From positions 33,361 through 97,360 of the forward strand of contig JAFLEE010000009.1 in the NCBI GenBank assembly GCA_017302015.1: a stretch of DNA of 64,000 nucleotides. Reading direction: 5' to 3'. The position numbers and the translations under genes are program-made. Of this stretch, positions 52,963 to 61,632 are shown piece after piece; the stretch's first letter is position 1, and every line of letters begins with the position of its first letter. The notes below the pieces were generated by a model. The model was given only the letters and a program-made list of their open reading frames with translations, had not been told where the DNA came from and did not search any database. This DNA comes from Spirochaetota bacterium. GTDB lineage: Bacteria > Spirochaetota > UBA12135 > COTS27 > JAFLEE01.

Positions 52963-52975
52963 CCTGGAGCGCCCT

Positions 52976-54994
52976 ATGAGCCGATCGACGATGAAACCCG
53001 CCTCATCCTGCCGGTGCCTGGCCCTGTTCCTCGTCCTGACGCTCCAGGGCTTTTCCGCCCCGCCCGGTTTCCCGCAAGAGGCGGAATTGGAAAGATTCAT
53101 CCTCTCCAATCGGCCCGCCCCGGTCACCGGCTTCCCCACGCAGCGCACGGTGCGCTTCTCCGATTACGGGGCCATCCCCGATGATGGCATAGACGATCAG
53201 GGCGCCTTGGATCGCCTCGCGGCCGATTTGAAGGCCCACCCCGTTCCCACGGAGGTCCTCTTCGCCAAGGGGCTCTACCACCTAAGGCCCTGGGGCGGGA
53301 AGACACCGCCCCAGATCGACTACCATTGCCTTCTGCTGGAGGGCCTCGACCATCTCATCCTCCGGGGCGAGGGGGCGAGTTTCATCATCCAAAATCCCCA
53401 GGCGGGCTTCATCCGGCTCTTCAAGTGCCAACATGTGGTGCTTACCGGTTTTACGGTGGATTACGACCCCCTCCCCATGTCGCACGGGGTCATTCGCGCC
53501 GTGGATGCGGGGGAGAGGAGCGTTTCGGTTGAAATTCCCCCGGGCTTCCCCGCCCTCGACGCCTACTATATGGTGGGATCGCACCTGCCCGGCAGCCACT
53601 ACCAGGGGCGCAATATGGCCATGGTGATGGACCCCGCCACGGTCCGGCTCAAGCCCGATTGCGGCAATGCGGACAATATGGGGGGCGTGTGGTGGACCTC
53701 GGCGCGCGGCCAGGCGCCCCATTTCACCCTCACCGTGGAGCGCCGCGAAGACCTTCGGGGGGTGGCCGTGGGCGATGTGCTGGCCTTCCTCACCCCGCGT
53801 CGACCCATCGGCATCGTGAGACCGGTGCAATGCGAGGTCGTCACGCTCATCGGCATCACGGCCTTCATCACGCCCAATACCGGGTACTCGGGGGTGGGGG
53901 TCTCGGAATACAACGTGCTGCGGTGCCGTCTGCTCCTCAAGAAGGGCCGGTTCCTGACCTCCAATGCCGACGCCCTCACCTGCTTCGCCTACGGGCGCGT
54001 CGGCCCCTGGATCGAGGGATGCGTGTTCGAGAATACCCTCGACGACGTCATGCAGCCCGAGGGCTTCAAGGGGGCGCTGGAGGCCCTCATCGACGAGCGC
54101 CGTTTCCGCATGGGGGGGCTACGCGCCTCGACCCCCGCCGAGTGCCTGCGCCCCGGCGACCGCCTGCTCTTCTTCAACGCGAAGGACGCCGCCACCCTCT
54201 GCGTCGCCCGGGTCGCCGGGGTGGATGCGTCGAACCAGACCGTCACGACGCACGAACCGTTGCCGATGGCGCGGCTGCACCCCGTGCAGGGCGGGGAGGA
54301 TGGCGACCTCACGCTCATCTACAACCTCGACGCCAGCACGGCCTCCATGGTCATCCGCTCCAATCTCTTCTCCAATTGCATCGGCAACGCCCTCGTCTGC
54401 CATGTCCCGAAGCGGGGGGTGCTGGTGGAGGGCAACCGTTTCCTAAACGGCGTCGCGGGGATCCATTTCGCCAACCACGCCTCGTGGACCTATTACCCGG
54501 GGTACCCCGCGGCCCGCTACAAGCTCCTCGCCGCGGGAGCGGGGCCCGGCGAGCTTGATCCAGGGATGGGGGTGCCGCGCTTCACCGAGCGCATCCTCCT
54601 GCGCGACAACGTCTTCATCGGGGGGTACGCGTCGGAAAAGACCTACCGCGAAAAGCACGGCGCCATCAATTTTTTCCTTTACGGGGGTGCATGGCGCCTT
54701 CCCGCCTACGGGATCGGCTATGGAGACATCGCGATCTTGCGCAATCGTTTCGAGGGGATCCCGGCGAAATACGCCGTCCGGATCCACAACGCCGAGGGGG
54801 TCACGGTGGAGGGGAACTTCATCGCGATGGGTCCGAGCCCCGCCTTCGTGGATCCCCGCGACCCGGATCGGGCGGGTATCCAGGTGGGGTACTCACGCCG
54901 GGTTTGGGTCGGGCGCAACCGCTCGCAAGTAAAGGGTCCCCTGCTCGCCAAGGGGGAGCGGGTGGCCGACCTCGTCGTCGAAGGGGCGCCTTAG
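52976..54994 (+). CDS. Secreted right-handed beta-helix protein (pectate-lyase-3-like)
   Basis: A 672-residue exported protein. Signal peptide about 1-27 (CLALFLVLTLQGFSA). The mature part opens with VRFSDYGAIPDDGIDDQGAL (about 58-77), the N-terminal hallmark of pectate-lyase-3/parallel beta-helix proteins, and continues as beta-helix repeats to the end, including MVIRSNLFSNCIGNALVCHV and VTVEGNFIAMG. No catalytic residues can be assigned. GGAG lies 7 nt before the ATG at 52976; a second ATG follows at 52991. Divergent from the AraC-GH78 operon. Pectin or another acidic polysaccharide is a likely target. Confidence 0.8.
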   Translation: MSRSTMKPASSCRCLALFLVLTLQGFSAPPGFPQEAELERFILSNRPAPVTGFPTQRTVRFSDYGAIPDDGIDDQGALDRLAADLKAHPVPTEVLFAKGLYHLRPWGGKTPPQIDYHCLLLEGLDHLILRGEGASFIIQNPQAGFIRLFKCQHVVLTGFTVDYDPLPMSHGVIRAVDAGERSVSVEIPPGFPALDAYYMVGSHLPGSHYQGRNMAMVMDPATVRLKPDCGNADNMGGVWWTSARGQAPHFTLTVERREDLRGVAVGDVLAFLTPRRPIGIVRPVQCEVVTLIGITAFITPNTGYSGVGVSEYNVLRCRLLLKKGRFLTSNADALTCFAYGRVGPWIEGCVFENTLDDVMQPEGFKGALEALIDERRFRMGGLRASTPAECLRPGDRLLFFNAKDAATLCVARVAGVDASNQTVTTHEPLPMARLHPVQGGEDGDLTLIYNLDASTASMVIRSNLFSNCIGNALVCHVPKRGVLVEGNRFLNGVAGIHFANHASWTYYPGYPAARYKLLAAGAGPGELDPGMGVPRFTERILLRDNVFIGGYASEKTYREKHGAINFFLYGGAWRLPAYGIGYGDIAILRNRFEGIPAKYAVRIHNAEGVTVEGNFIAMGPSPAFVDPRDPDRAGIQVGYSRRVWVGRNRSQVKGPLLAKGERVADLVVEGAP

Positions 54995-55023
54995 GCGGGG
55001 AGCGGCGGCAAGCGAAGGGGTCG

Positions 55024-55677
55024 CTAGCGGGACGGAGCCGGCGCGGGGGGCCCGAGCGTCCGCTGCAGGTGGGAGAGGATTTTTTCCGGGGCCATTTGCC
55101 CCAGGGGGAGATGGGCGAGTTGACGCTTCAGGATGAGGAGCGTGAGCCCGTGGGCGTAGGCCCATTGGGAGACGGCGAAGGCCTCGCGCTGCTCGGGCGA
55201 CATGGCGGCGGCGTGGGGAAGGCCGGAGACGTATTTCACGAGCACCGCATAGGCCCCCTCGGAAGCGGTGTGCAGGCCGGGGGTGGCATCGAGGGCCAGG
55301 CGCCCATCGAACATCAAATGGAAGAGTTCGGGATGGCCGAGCCCGAAACGGACATAGGCCTCCCCGGTGGCCATGAGGGCGGAGGTGGGATCGCCCGCGG
55401 CCTGGGCGGCGCTTTCCATGGCGGCGGCGAAACGTCGGTAGCCCTCTTCGGCCAGGCCGGCCAGGAGCTCGGTCTTGTCGGCGAAATGGCGATAGGGGGC
55501 GCTATGGCTGACCTTGGCCAAGCGGGCGACCGCGCGAAGGCTGAGGCCCTCATCCCGCCCCCGGGCGAGCAATTGGAGCCCCGCGGCGATGAGCGCCGCG
55601 CGCAGATTGCCATGGTGGTACTCGGAGGGGGGGGCTTTTTTCCGCTTTCGTGGGGAAGGGGGGCGTTTTTTTTCCAC
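55024..55677 (-). CDS. TetR-family regulator (WHG C-terminal domain)
   Basis: A 217-residue regulator with a basic N-terminal arm (VEKKRPPSPRKRKKAPP) and a TetR helix-turn-helix, LRAVARLAKVSHSAPYRHFA (about residues 49-68). The C-terminal ligand domain is of the WHG type (GEAYVRFGLGHPELFHLMFD). GTG at 55677 was chosen because a TTG at 55716 is the -35 box of its promoter (TTGACT, 17 bp, TACGCT). A 16-bp perfect inverted repeat lies directly upstream and overlaps the opposing cyclase promoter. It most likely represses the cyclase-oxidoreductase operon and itself. Ligand unknown. Confidence 0.88.
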   Translation of the reverse strand: MEKKRPPSPRKRKKAPPSEYHHGNLRAALIAAGLQLLARGRDEGLSLRAVARLAKVSHSAPYRHFADKTELLAGLAEEGYRRFAAAMESAAQAAGDPTSALMATGEAYVRFGLGHPELFHLMFDGRLALDATPGLHTASEGAYAVLVKYVSGLPHAAAMSPEQREAFAVSQWAYAHGLTLLILKRQLAHLPLGQMAPEKILSHLQRTLGPPAPAPSR

Positions 55678-55687
55678 GGGTAAGGCG

Positions 55688-55716
55688 AGCGTACCCCGGA
55701 ATTCCGGAGAAGTCAA
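55688..55716 (-). promoter_or_regulatory. Promoter of the TetR gene (short leader)
   Basis: TTGACT (55716-55711), 17 bp, TACGCT (55693-55688) on the minus strand, then 10 nt to the GTG at 55677. Confidence 0.5.
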
Positions 55717-55717
55717 T

Positions 55718-55760
55718 AAATGTATCCAGTGTCTACATTATGTTGACACTGGATACATTT
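55718..55760. promoter_or_regulatory. TetR operator: perfect 16-bp inverted repeat
   Basis: Arm AAATGTATCCAGTGTC (55718-55733) and arm GACACTGGATACATTT (55745-55760) with an 11-bp spacer. It lies next to the TetR -35 and covers the TTGACA -35 of the cyclase promoter, so one bound repressor could control both directions. Confidence 0.75.
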
Positions 55761-55771
55761 TGGATCAAACT
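55743..55771 (+). promoter_or_regulatory. Promoter of the cyclase gene (inside the operator, probably leaderless)
   Basis: TTGACA (55743-55748), 17 bp, CAAACT (55766-55771); the -10 is weak. The ATG at 55779 is 7 nt downstream. The -35 lies in the right part of the inverted repeat. Confidence 0.45.
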
Positions 55772-55778
55772 CGGGAAT

Positions 55779-57434
55779 ATGGCACAAGCATGGCCGGCTC
55801 CCTTCCCGCCCGTCGGGCCCTCCGCGGCCGCGGGGCATCCGTCGGCGAACTCGCAGGGAGTCCCGGTCCGGAGGATCCCGAGCCGCGCCGAGGTGGTCTT
55901 CCTCTACTCCGCCGTGAGCACGGGCTCAAACCTCCTGGGCACGGTCTTCACCCTTTTTTTGGCACCGGTCATGCTGCTACCCTTCGACCGGGGCCTCTAC
56001 CTCGGAATGTCCCGCGCGGCGGGGGTTTGGGAGCCGTGGGTGGGTTTCGTCGCCTTCCCCTTTCTGATCGCGGCCCTCCTGCCGCTCACCTTCCGCGCCA
56101 CCCGAGTCTTTGACCGCGCGCGGCGGCATGAGCCCGCGCGCCCCGAAGAGGAGGCGCGCTTCCTCGATTTCCCCCTCGTCCTCTCGCTCCTGGGCCTGGG
56201 AGGTTGGCTCCTGACCTGGCTGGCGCATGTGGCCGCCGTGTACGCGGCGGGCTACGGGTCGGACACGATCTATTTCGTGCGCACGCTGCCGCTCTACCTC
56301 ACCACCGGGGGGATCGTCTTCGTCTCCGCCTATTACGCCCTCGACGCCCTCAACCGGCACCGCTATATCCCCGTCCTTTTCCCCGCGGGCCGGCTCGCCG
56401 AGATCCGCGCGCTTCGGCTTTCGGTTCGGTCGCGCTTCCTCATCCTTTTCATCGCGGTGGGGCTCAATCCGCTCCTCATCATCGGCACCTCGTTGGTGGT
56501 CGCCCAACTTCGCCTTGAGACTGCGGGGCTGGGCGGACCCTGGGCGGCCTCCCTCGCGGTCGTGCTCGCGCTGCTCGCCGCGGGCCTCGCCCTCACCGCC
56601 GCGTTGGCCTCGGCCTTTTCCGGGCCGCTCCAGAGCATGGCCCGGGCGGCGCGGCGCATCGGCGACGGCGATTTCTCCGCCCGCGTCCCCGTGAACACCG
56701 TGGACGAACTCGGCCTCCTCGGCGAACGCATGAACGGCATGGCCGAGGGCCTCGCCGAGCGCGAACGGATGCGGGAGACCTTCGGCCAGGTGGTCGACCC
56801 GCGGGTGCGGGACCTCCTCTTGAGCGACAAGATCGAGGGCGAACTCCTCACGGCGACCGTGCTCTTCCTGGACGTGCGGGGATTCACCACTCTCAGCGAG
56901 GGCCGGGACCCGCGCCAGGTCGTCTCGCTCCTCAACCGGCTCTTCTCACGCGTCACGGCCAGGGTGGAGGCGAACGGGGGCCTCGTCAATAAGTTCATCG
57001 GCGACGCGGTGCTCGCGGTCTTCGGCGCGCCCCTGCCGTTGCCGGGCCACGCCTCCCACGCCGTCGCCTGCGCGGGGGAGCTCCTCGCCGAGGTGCGGGA
57101 CCTCGGGCGCGAACTCGCGGCCGAGGGGCAACCGGCCGTGCGGGTCGGCATCGGCATCCATACCGGCGAGGTCATGGCGGGGCGCATCGGCGGCGAGGGG
57201 CGGTTGGAATACACCGTCATCGGCGACGCGGTCAACGTGGCCTCCCGCCTGGAATCCGCGACGAAGGAATTGGGCACCCCCGTGGCCATCAGCGCCGATT
57301 GCCGCGCGGCCTTGGGCGCGGGGGAGAGGGAGAGCCTGCGGGCCTTGCGCGCCATCGCGGTCAAGGGGCGCCGGGAACCGGTGACGGTCTACGGCCTATC
57401 GGCCATCGAACCAGACGAGGAGAAAGGAACATGA
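55779..57434 (+). CDS. Membrane class III nucleotide cyclase with HAMP domain
   Basis: A 551-residue membrane-bound adenylate or guanylate cyclase. Six hydrophobic segments (about 40-265), a HAMP domain (about 275-330, MARAARRIGDGDFSARVPVN) and a class III cyclase domain (about 345-530). FLDVRGFTTLS and KFIGDAVLAVFGAP carry the two metal-binding Asp residues, and TVIGDAVNVASRLESATKEL carries the usual purine-contact region. D in IGDAVN suggests ATP as substrate, but GTP cannot be excluded. ATG at 55779 follows the predicted -10. It overlaps the next gene by ATGA. Part of a TetR-controlled operon. Confidence 0.9.
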   Translation: MAQAWPAPFPPVGPSAAAGHPSANSQGVPVRRIPSRAEVVFLYSAVSTGSNLLGTVFTLFLAPVMLLPFDRGLYLGMSRAAGVWEPWVGFVAFPFLIAALLPLTFRATRVFDRARRHEPARPEEEARFLDFPLVLSLLGLGGWLLTWLAHVAAVYAAGYGSDTIYFVRTLPLYLTTGGIVFVSAYYALDALNRHRYIPVLFPAGRLAEIRALRLSVRSRFLILFIAVGLNPLLIIGTSLVVAQLRLETAGLGGPWAASLAVVLALLAAGLALTAALASAFSGPLQSMARAARRIGDGDFSARVPVNTVDELGLLGERMNGMAEGLAERERMRETFGQVVDPRVRDLLLSDKIEGELLTATVLFLDVRGFTTLSEGRDPRQVVSLLNRLFSRVTARVEANGGLVNKFIGDAVLAVFGAPLPLPGHASHAVACAGELLAEVRDLGRELAAEGQPAVRVGIGIHTGEVMAGRIGGEGRLEYTVIGDAVNVASRLESATKELGTPVAISADCRAALGAGERESLRALRAIAVKGRREPVTVYGLSAIEPDEEKGT

Positions 57435-59020
57435 ATACTGAAGAAACCCAATGGGACGCCATCGTCGTCGGCTCCGGCATCGGCGGCATGGCGGTGGCCT
57501 CCATCCTCAGCCGCCTCCAGAAGAAGCGGGTGCTGGTGCTTGAGCGGCACTGGGTCCCCGGGGGCCAGACCCACGAGTTCACCCGCAAGGGGAAGTATTC
57601 GTGGGATGTGGGCCTCCATTACGTCGGCGGCATGGAAGTCGGAAGCCCGTCCCGGGGCATCATGGATTATGTCACCGGAGGCGGGGTCGATTGGAATCCC
57701 CTCCCCGATGCCTTCGAGCACCTCTCCTTCCCCGGGGCTGAGTTCCAGATGCCGAAGACCGAGGAGGCCATGATCCGGGCCCTGGGCGCGCGCTTCCCGG
57801 GGGAGGCGAAGGGCATCCGGGCCTTCTTCAAGGACATGAAGCGGGCCACCGATTGGATGACCCTGGATTTCAGCCGCCAACTCATGCCCCCGCCCATCGC
57901 CGCGATCACGGGTCTTCTCGCCGCACGGCACCGCGCCATGGCCACCGCGCCCACGGCTCGGGCCCTGGGCAAGCGCGTGAAGGATCCCCTCCTCAAGGCC
58001 ATCCTCACGGGCACTTGGGGCGATTATGGGCTCCCGCCGGGGCGAAGCGCCTTCGCCCTCCATAGCCTCGTGGTGCGCAGTTACCTGGAGGGCGCGTGGT
58101 TCCCCGAGGGCGGCGCCTCGACCCTCGCGTCCTCGATTTCGCGCGTGGTCGAAAACGCCGGCGGGCGCATCGTCGTCAGCGCCGAGGTCCTGGAGATCCT
58201 CGTGGACCGGGGCGCCGCGAAGGGCGTGCGCGTGCGCCTCGGCAAGGGCGCGGGCGCCCGGGAGGCGACCTTCGAGGCGCCCCTCATTTTCTCCGCCGCC
58301 GGAGCGGGGGTGACCTACGGGAAACTGCTCCGTCCCCATGTTCCCGCGGCTTGGGTCGAGGCCTTGGAGAAATTCCCCGCAGGCATGAGCGCCGTGACCC
58401 TGTTCCTCGGTCTCAAGGACGATCCAAGTTCCCTCGGATTCCGCGGCGAAAACCGGTGGATCTACGGTTCGACCGACCACGACGCCCTCGCCGCCAACGG
58501 GGCTTCCCTCCTGGACGGCCGGCCCGGCTCCTGTTTCCTCTCCTTCCCCTCCCTCAAGCAGAAAAATCCAAAATACCATACCGCCGAGATCATCAGCCAT
58601 GCCGTGGCCTCTGATTTCTCGAAGTGGGCGGGCAGTACTTGGATGAAGCGGGGAGAGGACTACCTCGCCGCGAAGGAGCGCATCGCAGACGGCCTCCTCG
58701 ATTTCGTGGAGGCGCGGCACCCGGGCTTCAAGGCCCTGGTGGATTACCGCGAACTCTCCACCCCGCTCAGTTACGAGTCGTTCCTCGGTTGGCGCCGCGG
58801 CGAGTTCTACGGCCTGGCGGGGGTCGGGGGACGCTACGCGCTTCCCTGGTTGCGCGTGCGGACGCCGGTGCGCGGCTGCTATCTGGCCGGCTGCGACGTC
58901 ATGAGCCTCGGGATCATGGGCGCCCTCATGGGCGGCGTCGCCGCCGCGGCGATCAGCATGGGGCCGGCCGGGTGGCCGAAAGTAATGAAGGCGATGCGCA
59001 CGGCCCGGCCAGCGAAATAG
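57431..59020 (+). CDS. Retinol-saturase/carotenoid-isomerase-like FAD oxidoreductase
   Basis: A 529-residue flavoprotein. DAIVVGSGIGGMAVASILSR (about residues 9-28) is the FAD fold, followed by VLERHWVPGGQTHEFTRKGK (about 36-55), and FPEGGASTLASSISRVVENA (about 220-239) is the conserved phytoene-desaturase-like segment. The C-terminal FAD contact is RGCYLAGCDVMSLGIMGALM. This layout is shared by carotenoid isomerases, phytoene desaturases and all-trans-retinol 13,14-reductases; the substrate cannot be told. It overlaps the cyclase gene by ATGA and is under TetR control. Its pairing with a nucleotide cyclase is unusual. Confidence 0.85.
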   Translation: MNTEETQWDAIVVGSGIGGMAVASILSRLQKKRVLVLERHWVPGGQTHEFTRKGKYSWDVGLHYVGGMEVGSPSRGIMDYVTGGGVDWNPLPDAFEHLSFPGAEFQMPKTEEAMIRALGARFPGEAKGIRAFFKDMKRATDWMTLDFSRQLMPPPIAAITGLLAARHRAMATAPTARALGKRVKDPLLKAILTGTWGDYGLPPGRSAFALHSLVVRSYLEGAWFPEGGASTLASSISRVVENAGGRIVVSAEVLEILVDRGAAKGVRVRLGKGAGAREATFEAPLIFSAAGAGVTYGKLLRPHVPAAWVEALEKFPAGMSAVTLFLGLKDDPSSLGFRGENRWIYGSTDHDALAANGASLLDGRPGSCFLSFPSLKQKNPKYHTAEIISHAVASDFSKWAGSTWMKRGEDYLAAKERIADGLLDFVEARHPGFKALVDYRELSTPLSYESFLGWRRGEFYGLAGVGGRYALPWLRVRTPVRGCYLAGCDVMSLGIMGALMGGVAAAAISMGPAGWPKVMKAMRTARPAK

Positions 59021-59053
59021 CTACGGCGTCGGCGACAGGCGGGAATAGTCCCC

Positions 59054-59677
59054 TTACCCGCCCCGGTGATAGAGCGCCAGGCCCGCCCCGGCGGCCACGA
59101 AGAGCGCCCCGAAGAGGCGGTTCATCGATCGGATTTGCCCAGGCCGCTGGAAGAGTTGGAGGACGCGGGAAGCGAAGATGGTGTAGCCGCTCATGACGAT
59201 GAGATCGGTGGCGAGCAGCGTGAGGGCGCAGGCGAGGTACTGGGGCGCCAGTGCGCGCATCGGATCGATGAATTGCGGCAGCACGGCGAGCATGAAGAGG
59301 ATGCCCTTGGGATTCGTGGTGTTGACGAGGAACGCCTCCCAGAAGAGGCGACGGGCGTCCGCTTGGGCCGGTGCTCTGATTCCCGGGGCCTCGCTCTTGC
59401 TGAAAAACTGCCTGAGGCCGAGCCAGGCGAGGTAGCCCGCCCCCGCCCATTTCATCGCCTGGAACGCGCGGGGACTCGCCACCAGGACCGCCCCCGCCCC
59501 CGTGGAAACGGTGAGGAGCAGGACCATGGCGCCGGCCTCCAACCCCAGCAGGTTCCACCAACCTTTGCGGAAACCCCATCGCAGGCCCGTGCCCATCGAT
59601 TTGAGCGCGCCCGGCCCGGGCGATAGGCAGATGAGCCAAGCGGCGAGGAAAAAAGCGGTCCAAGTTTGAAAATCCAT
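59054..59677 (-). CDS. LysE-family amino-acid exporter
   Basis: A 207-residue membrane protein with six helices. CLSPGPGALKSMGTGLRWGF (about residues 17-36) is the LysE/RhtB signature, and VNTTNPKGILFML (about 113-125) is the second conserved loop. Members export lysine, threonine, homoserine or related compounds. CGGAA before the ATG and TAAAAT at 59710-59705 on the minus strand are possible signals. It is convergent with the oxidoreductase gene and divergent from the beta-helix gene. Confidence 0.92.
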   Translation of the reverse strand: MDFQTWTAFFLAAWLICLSPGPGALKSMGTGLRWGFRKGWWNLLGLEAGAMVLLLTVSTGAGAVLVASPRAFQAMKWAGAGYLAWLGLRQFFSKSEAPGIRAPAQADARRLFWEAFLVNTTNPKGILFMLAVLPQFIDPMRALAPQYLACALTLLATDLIVMSGYTIFASRVLQLFQRPGQIRSMNRLFGALFVAAGAGLALYHRGG

Positions 59678-59841
59678 CGATTTCCGGTTCCGTCGGGTCC
59701 CGCTATTTTACGACGGACGGGACAGGGGAGGGACCCGGGCGAAGCGCCTACCGAGCGGCACGCGGGGTCGGGCAACGGCGTCCAAAGGAATCGAGTTCGC
59801 CGAAAACGCCTCTAGGGCGGCCCAAGAATCTGCTTTCGAGC

Positions 59842-59871
59842 CATGGTGCCATACTATATTGAAGCACCATG
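59842..59871 (+). promoter_or_regulatory. Inverted repeat CATGGTGC / GCACCATG that includes the start codon
   Basis: Perfect 8-bp arms (59842-59849, 59864-59871) separated by 14 bp. The right arm contains the ATG of the beta-helix gene, and the spacer holds -10-like TATATT (59855-59860), 8 nt before the ATG. This could be an operator on a leaderless promoter. Confidence 0.45.
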
Positions 59872-61437
59872 AAAACGATCCTCCCCGGCCGGCTCCATCC
59901 CCACGCGCTCTTCGTCGCTTTTCTGTTGGCCTCGAGCGCCCTCGGCGCCGCGGACACCCCGCTCTGGCAAGAGTACGTAAAGGCCCGAAAAAGCGGGGGG
60001 GAGGCGCTCCTGCCGGATTTCAGTTACGCGGGCTATGCCCACGGAGAGGCGCCCATCCCCCAAGCGGCGGGGCCGATCTTCAAGGTCCGCGACTACGGGG
60101 CGATCCCCGATGATGAACGCGCCGATTTCGAGGCCATCCAGAAGGCCGTGGATGCGGCCGGCGCGGCCGGCGGCGGGGTGGTCCTCTTCGAGAAGGGCGT
60201 CTACCTCATCAATGTCGACAGCGAGTCCGCCACCAATACCCGGATTTTCCTGGGGAAGAGCGGCGTCGTGCTGCGGGGCGCGGGCGACGGGCCGGACGGC
60301 ACGGTCCTCTATTCCCCCGCCGAGATGCAGCCGACGAACCCCAACGAGATGTGGACGGGGCGCTGCCCGGTGGTCGCCTCGGGCCTCAAGTTCGGTTCGC
60401 GCAAGGCCAAGGTGATAGCGGCCGCTCCCATGAACTCCTTCCGCCTCACGGTCGACAAGGCCGGTGTCTTCAAGGTCGGCGACCGCATCCGCCTCAGCCT
60501 GACGCGCAAGGGCGAGGCCGCGGCGCCCTTCGTCGCCCCCCACGAATGGTCGCCGAAATGGACCTCGGGGATCGGCATCCGCGAGTTCCATGAGATCGCC
60601 GCGGTCGAGGGGGACCGCCTCGTGCTCGCGGAGCCCCTCATGATCGCCGTGGACGACAAGGGGGATTGGAGCGTACAGGAGATGAACTTCATCTCCAATG
60701 TGGGATTCGAGGGGCTGCGCTTCCGGGGGAACTGGAAGGAGAAGTTCGTCCACCACCGGAGTTGGCGCGACGATTCCGCCTGGCGGGGGATCGTGATGAC
60801 CGGCGTCGAGAACGCCTGGGTGCGTTCCTGCACCTTCGAGGACATGTGCTGGGCCCTCTATGTCACCTCCAGCCGCCAGGTCACCTGCCAGGATCTTCGG
60901 ATCGTGGGCACCCCGGCGCATTTCGGCATGCAGGTCATGGGCACCTATGGGGTCCTCGGCGTCCGGGTGCGCGACGAGGCGGGGCACCACCATGGGCCGA
61001 GCCTGCAAAGCGGCAGTTGCGCCACGGTCTACCATCAGTGCGTCTGGTCTCCCCACGAGAGTTTCGATAGCCACGCCAATAACGCCTACGCCACCCTCCA
61101 TGACCGCAGCGAGGGCGGCCTCAATCTGAAGGGCGTCGGGGGCGCCGAGAATAATTTCCCCCACCACCTCCACGCCCTCGTGCTTTGGAACCTCAAGGTT
61201 TCCGAAACCTGCGCCAAGCCCGCCGACTTCTGGTCTTTCGGCAAGCAGGGCTACGGCGTCACCTTCGCCCAGGTGATCCTCGCGGGCCTCCATGGGGAGC
61301 CCCAAGAGGTCGTCGCCGAGTCCATCTTTCGGAACGAATCCCCCGGCGAAGAGGTCGCTCCGCGGTCCCTTTGGCTGGCCCAATTGAGGGAGCGCCTGGG
61401 GAAGATCCCGCCGTATTTCCAGGATTTGGCCAAGTAG
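59869..61437 (+). CDS. Secreted beta-helix protein (pectate-lyase-3-like)
   Basis: A 522-residue exported protein. Signal peptide about 1-27 (LFVAFLLASSALGAAD). VRDYGAIPDDERADFEAIQK (about residues 66-85) and GGGVVLFEKGVYLINV (about 96-111) are the N-terminal features of pectate-lyase-3-type parallel beta-helices. Repeats continue through GLRFRGNW, AWVRSCTFEDMCWALYVTSS and LGVRVRDEAG. Catalytic residues are not identifiable. It starts right at a -10-like element. The PfkB sugar-kinase gene follows after about 195 bp, separated by a region with a weak hairpin; co-regulation is possible but not shown. Confidence 0.8.
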   Translation: MKTILPGRLHPHALFVAFLLASSALGAADTPLWQEYVKARKSGGEALLPDFSYAGYAHGEAPIPQAAGPIFKVRDYGAIPDDERADFEAIQKAVDAAGAAGGGVVLFEKGVYLINVDSESATNTRIFLGKSGVVLRGAGDGPDGTVLYSPAEMQPTNPNEMWTGRCPVVASGLKFGSRKAKVIAAAPMNSFRLTVDKAGVFKVGDRIRLSLTRKGEAAAPFVAPHEWSPKWTSGIGIREFHEIAAVEGDRLVLAEPLMIAVDDKGDWSVQEMNFISNVGFEGLRFRGNWKEKFVHHRSWRDDSAWRGIVMTGVENAWVRSCTFEDMCWALYVTSSRQVTCQDLRIVGTPAHFGMQVMGTYGVLGVRVRDEAGHHHGPSLQSGSCATVYHQCVWSPHESFDSHANNAYATLHDRSEGGLNLKGVGGAENNFPHHLHALVLWNLKVSETCAKPADFWSFGKQGYGVTFAQVILAGLHGEPQEVVAESIFRNESPGEEVAPRSLWLAQLRERLGKIPPYFQDLAK

Positions 61438-61632
61438 GGGATGGACGGGGCGTTGCCCTCGGGCGACTGCCCGCGATCTTGTCGGAAGCCGCCCGGGAGC
61501 CCTCCGGGAGAGCCTCTTGTGCAACCGGTTGCAGAATCGTAAATTTAAGTCTATACTTTTCCACGACGGCGGAGAAAAATCACCCATCGATAGGCCCCCG
61601 GCCGAAAGCCGCGCCTTCAAACAGGAGTGCCC

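Noticed and set aside
55677..55716. TTG at 55716 as start of the TetR gene
   Set aside because: It is part of TTGACT, a -35 with TACGCT at 17 bp; the GTG at 55677 fits a normal TetR N-terminus.
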